Shown here piece by piece: positions 57,601-64,000 of a stretch of 64,000 nt of DNA. A program made the position numbers and the translations under genes. The DNA lies in assembly GCF_037975245.1 (NCBI RefSeq), contig NC_092568.1, positions 41,467,631-41,531,630 on the forward strand. Direction: 5' to 3'. The notes under the pieces were generated by a model. That model searched no databases, was not told the origin of the DNA, and saw nothing but the letters and a program-made list of their open reading frames with translations. The DNA is from Apostichopus japonicus. Lineage: Eukaryota > Echinodermata > Holothuroidea > Aspidochirotida > Stichopodidae. Each line of letters opens with the position of its first letter. Within the stretch, counting starts at the first letter, position 1.

Positions 57601-60600
57601 AAGTCATATACTCATGTTTGTTACCAAAATGCAAAATCGCACCTGACATGAATATTTATGAGTGACTCACTTATCTGTCTCTTGAGATTTATTGGAATAG
57701 TCTGCCTTACATCATCAACCCATTGTTATCTAAAACCTCATGTAAACTTTCATACGACATTAGAAGTCATATACTCACGTTTGTTACCAAAATGCAAAAT
57801 CGCACCTGACATGAATATTTATGAGTGACTCACTTGTCTGTCTCCACAGAACAACTGCACTCTAGTTTCTACAATACCAAGAACTATCTGTTATTAAACC
57901 TTGCCCACCCTTAACATATTGACAGGCAACCTCTAATCTACTGCTCTTCTCATTCCACCAACAGTGTCTACCATTTGCTTTCACAAACTTTGCATCTACT
58001 AATACAAAACTTGCCTTAATATTAATAATTGTTCCTTTTAATACAAATTTTGACCGACAGAAACATTAATATTCTTGTTATTGTAGTATGTGTGAAAAGA
58101 TTATGTTAAGGTGTCCCAATCTCACCTCCCAAATTGCTCTTGGGTAGTTGTGATTCCATACATGCTAGTATATCCTTAGTTTTAGGGCATTTCAATACAT
58201 GTACATGTAACTATTACAATTAGTACATGTAGGATAGTGATAGGGACTGCAGAAAACTCTGCCAGGACGAGACGTTTCCTTTCTCTCTTATCGTTTTTTC
58301 CATTTAAGTCTATTGAGAATTTACTTCGATGCTTTAACTTTCGGAGGATATATCTATAGACTACTTTGGTATGACATGAACCACTGTCAACAGAGCAATA
58401 ATAAATTGATAGATTCTCCTTACTTGGACAAAAACTGATAGATGATGTGAAATTGAGCCTGGATTAAAACCTACCCAGAATGCACAGCAATGTTCAAGGA
58501 CTAATGGGCCTTTGCGAGACCCTACAAAGACAATTAGCCTCAGACTCCTCATTCTCTCTACAAGATGTAACAATGAGCTATAAACTGACATTATCTTGAT
58601 GTAAAGTGAGATATGAGAAATAAAATGGCTACCTTTGTCTCACAGAGTTTCTTTTCCTTAGCCCAGTCCCAGACTGAGAGAACATGTTCATTTGAATCAT
58701 CTATGGCTCCCAGATGGCCGCCTCCATCCTGAAAGCAAGAAAATGAAATTAAACAAAGCAGCAAAATGTTACCTCAGCTGACAGCTTGTCAAATCATATG
58801 ATGTGTACTGTAAACAGCTTCTGGCAGTTATGAGATGATGACTTTTCCACATTTAAGAAACTTATCTTGAGCCCTCACCCTTAATGCCAAGGAACTTTGC
58901 ACTTACTCTGAACTTCAGAGAAAAAAATCCCAATTTGACAATTAACTGAGGTTCAACAAACTGAAGACATATTTCAACATCAAATGTTATAGTCAATTAT
59001 TATTGACTATTACAGACAATAGAAATCCTAAAAAATACTTCAGACGTCAATGGCAGGTACAAGCATTATAAATAATCAATTTTACTTCCAACACTATTGC
59101 AGTAATATTCAAAGAGCGAAGTACCTATAGATGCATTCTTCAAGGAAATTACTCCAAAACCTAAGCCACAATACAATATAATATCACAATATATATATCA
59201 AATAAATACTCACATGTTTAGAAAATCCAATACAGCACACAGCTCTATCAAAGACACCCAAACCAATGACATGAAGGGTGTTGAGGGAGACAGAGTTCCA
59301 GATACGAACATGAGGCTGCAATCAGAGGATGTGAGGACATTGATTAATACATCCATGGATACATTTCATGAATTCTACTCAGAACAAGACATATCTATTA
59401 CCAGCAACCATTTCAATATGACTTCACATTCTAACACCAGATACTTTCAACAGGATTTCCTGTATTAAATGTCAAACATTTCTCTAGTATTTCACATTCT
59501 TACTCCAGACAATCTATGGGACTTTGCATCCTATTACCAGCAACCATTTCAATAGGACTTCACATTCTAACACCAGATACTTTCAACAGGATTTCCTGTA
59601 TTAAATGTCAAACATTTCTCTAGCATTTCACATTCTTACTCCAGACATTCTATGGGACTTTGCATCCTATTACCAGCAACCATTTCAATAGGACTTCACA
59701 TTCTAACACCAGATATTTTCAACAGGATTTCCTGTATTAAATGTCAAAAATTTCTCTAGTATTTCACATTCTTACTCCAGACATTCTATGGGACTTTGCA
59801 TCATATTACCAGCAACCATTTCAATAGGACTTCACATTCTAACACCAGATATTTTCTGCAGGATTTCACATCCTAAATGTCAATCATTTCTGTAGTATTT
59901 CACATTCTTACTCCAGACTTCTACAGGACTATTACCAGCAACCATTTTGACAGGACTTCACATTCTAACACCAAATATTTTCTACAGGATTTCACATTCT
60001 AACTTAAGACATTTCTACAAGACTTTCCATTCTAACATCAGACATTTTAAAAAGATTTCATGACCGCTTTCATTAACCATCACCTCCTATGATTATTTTA
60101 AACACATGGTCCTGTAAAAGACAGAATCTGTCATGGCACTTATTTCATTACTTGTGGTCAATAAATTCATCATTCCTTCCTGTTATAAATCCATATGCCT
60201 TGACCGTATTCCATACAGATGCATGTAGTGATATACATATACTGTATGGAGGTACATATTATCAAGCAGTTTGTACCAAGGATGTTCAAGAATTGTCGAC
60301 AAGTTAGCCACTACCACTTGTGAAATCATTTACAGAACATTGACTTTCTCCACCATTCTTTACATTATCATTAATAATGAATCACCACTGTCCTTCAATT
60401 TAGTTCAATATCACCAGTTCATCTTGAAAACTATTTAAAGATTCCCATTCCCAACCATTGAATAATGTACTTAATATGGAAGGACAGGTCTAGGTTACTT
60501 TTAGATGTCAATCATTTGTAAACTAGAAGACATTTAATTCGTCATTGATGTATTCTAGTAAGATGGATGCTTTCTGTAAATTAATTTACTTTGTAAAAAG

Positions 60601-62116
60601 CAGATATCATTTAAATCTTTATTTCAGACATCAATGATGTCATGTAGGCCTGCCACTCTGTAAAATATGTTTGTAAACAAGCTATATATACAAGCAATCC
60701 CTATCAAACTCAAATGACCCAATTAGTTATACCAGGGAGTTGTTATGGAATGTAAATTTACAGTCTTTTTCAATGCTTACCATGCCCTCCTCTGGATCAT
60801 GTCCAGCCACCTGGCCAGTTGCTATGGTAACATTATCAGGGTGAATGGCAATACTGTAAAGAGAGAAAAAATAATGTCATCCCTAAATACAGCAGAAATG
60901 GATGCAAAACTGCAGAGAAAAGAATTATATTTCTTTATTGTTCAATAGTGGAAAATATGCTCAGTGCAGAAATGTATCAGCTGGTTATGTTCCCATGGTA
61001 ACCTATCCTGTCAAGCAGATACACTTGAACACAAATATATTGTCATATTAGTGTCACATACATGAACAAAACCCATGAGTTTACCCTGGCCTAGCCTACT
61101 TAGCATGTAGGAATCTGGGTGGACACTAAGGACCACTAATATACCAATGAAGTCCATATCATTTGCATGGAAATATGAAATTAGTTAAGTGTCTGGTTTC
61201 AGGTAGGCTTAGTAGTGTAAGTTTAGCTAAGAATACTACTTGATGCTTTAATCCTAGTATCGTAAATATTAATCAATTTCAAATTTCCATTTCAAAATTG
61301 AAAATATTGAACATTGAAGATCTATCATCCATGAGGAAGCAATTGCCAGTGAAAGATACCTTTCTTTGTCACACACAGAAAAGACCTGATTGGATCTGAT
61401 CACAGACTATCACAGCTTTATTTATGATAGGGACATCTTCCTCACAAAACTAATGTGTATGAAACAGATGTCCAATATACTCTTCCATCACATTGAAAGT
61501 TTGCTTTAAACCATCAATGATTGATGAGGCATAATACCTTTTAACGTCATCATTGTGACCCAAATAGTGCCTCTGTACACCCTCCTCTACGTTATGGAGG
61601 ACCACCACGGCAGCCATGAAGTAGACCACTTCTCCAGATGGCAGCTGGTGTAAATTAAAACGAGAGTCCTTCCCTCTGTAGCCATAGCTGATTAATTTGT
61701 AGTTAAGGAAAAACTAGAAGAGTGATAGAAAGAGTAACATCATTAAAGACTACGATGACTGCATAACCCTACCCCTCCCCCCCCCTCCATACTTGCTCCA
61801 CATGGCCCTTCTCAAGAGACAACCCATGACTTAAGGAGAAAGAATGTAATTCCATTCATTCAATGCTCAGAAACAAGTATTCTTTAACCATAGTATTATG
61901 AATGATCCCTGGTCCCAAAAATAATGTTCTAACTGAAATGCCAACATACATAGACTGCTATTTCAGTACCAAATATAATGAAAGGATACACCCAGTCCAA
62001 GGCTAGAGTCTTGCTAGGTGCGGCACCTTTGACTTTCACATTGTAGTTCTCCACTGAAGAAGGGATATATGAAGTCACAGGTCGTCCCCGTAGAAACAGA
62101 CGCACAGAGTTCTCAT
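48528..62116 (-). CDS. EML: EML/EMAP family microtubule-associated protein, HELP motif to stop; N-terminus outside window
   Basis: Fifteen exons in transcript order: 62116-61990, 61687-61538, 60853-60781, 59315-59214, 58728-58633, 57299-57165, 56095-55996, 55360-55206, 54677-54552, 53920-53789, 53260-53104, 52299-52202, 51942-51759, 49247-49117, 48653-48528. All phases agree: 1892 nt, 630 codons after a phase-1 entry, then TAA. The product starts in the HELP motif (FLRGRPVTSYIPSSVENY, LDWVYGYRGKD) and runs through the WD repeats that form the tandem atypical beta-propeller (TAPE). The TAPE domain binds tubulin in this family. Signature blocks include RHYLGHNDDVKS, ATGQVAGHDPE, DDSNEHVLSVWDW, KPKFVLCMTFS, GHTDELWGLGINP, HTDGNEQHDIIRYS, GHSSFVTHIDWSADGK and WPEGSDGTDVN. 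The closest relatives are sea urchin EMAP and vertebrate EML1-4; which paralogue cannot be decided. No N-terminal coiled-coil exon was recognised right of 62116. Confidence 0.95.
49117..49247 (-). CDS. EML: EML exon N
   Basis: 131 nt, phase 1 to 0: IWPEGSDGTDVNTVARSHDG, then SIIATGDDFGKVKLFKSPAS and HPK. WPEGSDGTD and DDFGKV-LF are near-invariant. Acceptor TTGACAG, donor AAG|GTAGGT. Confidence 0.95.
49867..51758 (-). repeat. 50-52-bp minisatellite derived from the EML exon M 3' end plus splice donor (about 37 copies)
   Basis: About 37 head-to-tail units lie in the EML intron between exons M and N. On the coding strand each unit has about 24 bases of exon M (GTGTGCTAGGATACCCTGTC then ATAG), the donor GTAAGAGACAGTGA, and about 12-15 AT-rich bases. 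Two subtypes differ in the ACAGGTATATG versus ACACATATATA segment; further variants are CAGGG/CTGGG and CCTAG/ACTAG. The functional exon end is the right-most unit. Nearly all units keep a complete GTAAGA donor (exceptions with CATATG near 49873 and 50117, CTATTA near 51298). Confidence 0.95.
51759..51942 (-). CDS. EML: EML exon M (its 3' end is amplified as an intronic minisatellite)
   Basis: 184 nt, phase 0 to 1: GHSSFVTHIDWSADGK, NSGDYEMLFWDTET, then WQTYTCVLGYPVI. The TYTCVLG block is followed in all EMLs by (G)xWPEGSDGTD, supplied by the next exon. The last ~25 coding bases and the donor ATAG|GTAAGA are the unit of the array that fills the following intron. Confidence 0.95.
52202..52299 (-). 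CDS. EML: EML exon L
   Basis: 98 nt, phase 1 to 0: DGSHLAVASHDNFIYIYAVE then EEGRKYTKVGKCS. SHDNFIY-Y-V matches EML. Donor TCT|GTAAGT. Confidence 0.95.
52979..53050 (+). repeat. G-rich tract (possible G-quadruplex) in EML intron
   Basis: A 70-base run of G with A, holding many GGG blocks on the plus strand. The EML transcript is C/U-rich here, about 55-125 nt past the exon K donor. Confidence 0.8.
53104..53260 (-). CDS. EML: EML exon K
   Basis: 157 nt, phase 0 to 1: DPIQSVGFHPSGNFIAVGLQ, then TGRWMVLDADTHDLVTVHTD and GNEQHDIIRYSP. FHPSG, GRW-VLDA-T-DLV and HTDGNEQ are family invariants. A G-rich tract (plus strand) lies about 55 bp past the donor. Confidence 0.95.
53789..53920 (-). CDS. EML: EML exon J
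   Basis: 44 codons: GHTDELWGLGINPNLGMFAT, then GAHDKRLVVWDMESHKPLWS and KTLE. A standard WD blade with the invariant GHTDELWGL. Acceptor CTTTCAG, donor GAG|GTCAGT. Confidence 0.95.
54552..54677 (-). CDS. EML: EML exon I
   Basis: 42 codons: LPDETGPVRALCQANESLIF then VGTTRNAILKGEIGGEFETV and VQ. VGTTRNAIL corresponds to VGTSRNFIL in vertebrate EMLs. Donor CAA|GTAAGG. Confidence 0.94.
55206..55360 (-). CDS. EML: EML exon H
   Basis: 155 nt, phase 1 to 0: GTRIRQAVPGAHEGPIFSII, then NLSDGGFLSGGGKDKKIHSW and NSSFENQGTAD. AHEG-IF and SGGGKD-KI--W mark the start of the second propeller region. Donor GAT|GTGAGT. Confidence 0.94.
55996..56095 (-). CDS. EML: EML exon G
   Basis: 100 nt, phase 0 to 1: KHDKPKFVLCMTFSAEGDVI then TGDSNGNIFIWGK. 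KPKFVLC and TGDS-GNI-(I/V)W are EML signatures. Donor AAAG|GTATGT. Confidence 0.95.
57165..57299 (-). CDS. EML: EML exon F
   Basis: 45 codons: SSQDPVVQVEFPPQLENQLI, then SLGKGHIHFWNYSTGKLVRK and SGIFE. GK-HIHFW matches the GKSHLYFW strand of vertebrate EMLs. The linker is more diverged. Phase 0 at both ends. Confidence 0.92.
57360..57845 (+). repeat. 163-bp tandem repeat, 3 copies
   Basis: Units start with GATTTATTGGAATAGTCTGC at about 57359, 57523 and 57686. Copies are nearly identical; the third has a few extra changes. EML intron between exons E and F. Confidence 0.95.
58633..58728 (-). CDS. EML: EML exon E
   Basis: 32 codons: DGGGHLGAIDDSNEHVLSVW then DWAKEKKLCETK. DDSNEHVLSVWDW is a diagnostic EML blade. 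Acceptor CTTTCAG, donor AAAG|GTAGCC. Confidence 0.95.
59214..59315 (-). CDS. EML: EML exon D
   Basis: 34 codons: PHVRIWNSVSLNTLHVIGLG then VFDRAVCCIGFSKH. PHVRIW-S-SLNTLHVIG is conserved across EMLs. Acceptor ATTGCAG, donor CAT|GTGAGT. Confidence 0.94.
59398..60060 (+). repeat. 136-bp tandem repeat, ~4.5 copies
   Basis: TTACCAGCAACCATTT recurs at 59398, 59534, 59670, 59806 and 59932, with internal ACTTCACATTCTAACACCAG. The last copies degrade. EML intron between exons C and D, immediately upstream of exon D on the transcript. Confidence 0.95.
60781..60853 (-). CDS. EML: EML exon C
   Basis: 73 nt, phase 2 to 0: IAIHPDNVTIATGQVAGHDP then EEGM. ATGQVAG is an invariant EML block. Acceptor TTTACAG, donor CATG|GTAAGC. 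Confidence 0.93.
61538..61687 (-). CDS. EML: EML exon B (end of HELP, first blade)
   Basis: 150 nt, phase 2 both ends: YGYRGKDSRFNLHQLPSGEV then VYFMAAVVVLHNVEEGVQRH and YLGHNDDVK. Acceptor ATCAG|C. A more pyrimidine-rich AG 33 bp upstream was rejected because it would insert residues absent from the family. Confidence 0.92.
61990..62116 (-). CDS. EML: EML exon A (HELP motif)
   Basis: 127 nt, phase 1 to 2: ENSVRLFLRGRPVTSYIPSS, then VENYNVKVKGAAPSKTLALD and W(V). RGRPVT and PSSVENY are the hydrophobic EMAP-like core. The donor TGGGT|GTATCC was chosen because joining to exon B then gives LDWVYGYRG, as in other EMLs. Confidence 0.93.
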
Positions 62117-63289
62117 CTAGGGAGAGATAAAAGGAAGGAAAAACTGTGAGATGACTGCAACATGAGATGAATATAGCCATCTTTACCATCAAGATATATT
62201 ATAGAGGATGAGAACCATCAAAAAAATATGAGTATTGTTAACATGGCTTTTAGTCGGAAGACTTGCTACAAGTCCTCCACGTTATTTAGAATTTAAGGTG
62301 AAGAATCTCTCATTTCACCAGTTACCAACTACTTGCTGAAACTTTGTAAGAAATTATGATATTAGGTGAGTTGAAGCAACTGACTGATATACTGTATTTT
62401 ACTAGGAAGAACATTGTCTAATGAATAATTGAAATATTATAATATGCACATATTACCGATTATTTGGCTTAGTTTTGGCTATCTTGTAACATCTTGTTCA
62501 CAGGCCTGATTTACTTGTGAGTGATGGAAATTTGATCCAATTGAACTACTTTTAGCTGTAATTCTCATGTTTTTGGTATGAGATCAATCTTAGATATGCC
62601 ATGATGAATAGAAAATATTAATAATTCAGCGCAGCGATATTGGAGCACAAATTTACGAGTAGGGAACGTGTAATTGGTTTACGGGCCAATGCTAAGTTTA
62701 GATGTGTCGATCACTGAGATGAACTAGCAGTGGAAACTCAGAAGGTTAGATATGCGTCTGATTCTAAGCCACTCTATTTATAAATTACTTAACTACTTAA
62801 GATGACATTATGAACTGATAAGTTGTTATGATGTCCAGATGTGTCATCTCAGTCAATGATATTTATAGAAATCCAGACTCTTTTTATTTCCGGCTCAGTA
62901 AGACTTTGTTGTGATAGTCATACGTCACATATTTGGTGTACACATATGAGATCCTCAACCAACAGAGCTACGCTTGACAGATTATTGATGATGACAATCA
63001 TGACACTACTTATAGTTCCTAATTGTTTCTAGAATGGGATCAGCATAAGTAGAAAGTTATCTGTATGTGGGACCACGCAGGGTTTAGGCTTAATTAATAA
63101 CTGCATTTTAAGAGTAGTACTATGGACCTCAACTCTGAATAGTAGTTATTTCAAGGGATATCAATCTGTCTTTGTCTTTCAAAGTTGTCGCTAATGCATG
63201 GCAGACCCATGAAATCATTATTTAAATTGATATTAATCACTGTTTAATCATCATACCAAAGTAACAGTTTTAAAAGGGTTACACTTCCG
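62117..63289. other. Sequence upstream of the first visible EML exon
   Basis: The exon at 61990-62116 begins in phase 1, so at least one more coding exon exists further right. None was recognised here on either strand. AT-rich, no domain. Confidence 0.5.
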
Positions 63290-63930
63290 GAGTAAGTTCA
63301 GCCTAATGTCAGCATACTTGTAGGTAGGTCAGCTTACCACAACATAACAGCATTTAGGTCAGCATACCGCAACATATCTGTAGGTAGGTCAGCCCACCAC
63401 AACATACCAGCGGCTACAGTAGGTCGGCCTACCACAACATACCTATAGGTACATCAGCGTACCAAAACATATCTGTAGGTAGGTCAGCCCAACACGACAT
63501 ACCTGTAGTTAGTTCAGCCATCCACAATGTACCTACAGTATACTGTAGGTAGGTCGGCTTACCACAACCTATCTGTAGTTAAGTCAGCCGAACACAACCT
63601 ACCCGTAGTTAACTTAGGTCACTCAACCACAACGTACCTATCGGTAGGTCAGCCTACTACAACATACCTGTAGGTACTTTAGCCTACCACAACATATCTG
63701 AAGGTAGGTCAGCCTACAGTACCACAACAGATTTATACAGAAGTCTGCCTACCACAACATGGTAGGTGGGTCAGCCAACTACAACATACCTGTAGGTACA
63801 TCAGCCTACCACAACATACATATACAGAGCTCAGCCTACCACAACGTATCTGTACAGTAGGTAGGTTAGCCTACTACAACATATCTGTAGGTAGGTCAGT
63901 CTACCACAACATATCTGTAGGTATATCATC
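63290..63930 (+). repeat. Imperfect ~36-bp array of GTAGGTAGGTCAGCCTACCA units
   Basis: About 17 units in which TGTAGGTAGGTCAG is followed by CCTACCACAACATA. Each unit is a partial inverted repeat (GTAGG...CCTAC). Period and sequence vary much more than in the other arrays, so it is older. It runs to within 70 bp of the window end. Confidence 0.85.
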
Positions 63931-64000
63931 ACTGGTAACAGTTTATATTCAACCATAAGACACCAAGTGCTCTTTGAACTGTCAGTTACTGGTACTCTTA

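Noticed and set aside
61688-61720. Upstream acceptor CTTCTAG for EML exon B
   Set aside because: It has a better pyrimidine tract but would insert 11 residues before YGYRG, absent in the family. The AG at 61689-61688 gives the conserved LDWVYGYRG.

Overview
The window is animal nuclear DNA. It is AT-rich and intron-rich, with three spliced protein genes, all on the minus strand, in a background of tandem repeats and transposon relics. Short exons bounded by GT/AG sites, CR1/Jockey-type LINE relics, hAT-like MITEs with 8-bp target duplications and scattered TAGGCCTA-type motifs fit an invertebrate deuterostome. An echinoderm (sea urchin or sea cucumber) is my best guess. That is an inference from style, not from a marker gene.

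Layout, left to right. 1-7428: no recognised gene; duplicated AT-rich sequence downstream of ACBD3. 7429-37461: ACBD3 (GCP60), a complete gene read right to left in 9 coding exons. They join in frame to 471 codons: acyl-CoA-binding domain, charged coiled coil, Gln-rich domain, GOLD domain. Its introns hold most of the repeats: a ~400-bp array packed with AGGTCA half-sites, a 67-bp array with a 201-bp higher-order period, nested MITEs, a TTAA-flanked element and two LINE fragments. 37462-40272: intergenic, with one hAT-like MITE. 40273-42510: SAMD15-like gene, 3 exons, 143 aa, a small SAM-domain protein. 42511-48527: intergenic, with a hAT-like MITE, a cluster of TTTCGAC motifs and a 39-bp minisatellite that creates long but meaningless open frames. 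48528-62116: EML/EMAP-family microtubule-associated protein, 15 exons from the HELP motif to the stop (630 codons). Its N-terminus lies beyond the window. 62117-64000: intron or upstream sequence ending in an imperfect array.

The three genes have separate jobs: Golgi scaffolding (ACBD3), an unknown SAM-mediated role (SAMD15-like) and microtubule binding (EML). Nothing in the sequence suggests they form a functional unit, and their common orientation may be chance. The most striking structure is in EML. An intronic minisatellite of about 37 copies, 49867-51758, repeats the last ~25 bases of an EML exon together with its splice donor. The real exon is followed by dozens of near-identical decoy 5' splice sites. 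Other notable items are a frame-breaking partial duplicate of ACBD3 exon 7 and the nuclear-receptor-like DR4/DR5/DR1 clusters in ACBD3 intron 5.
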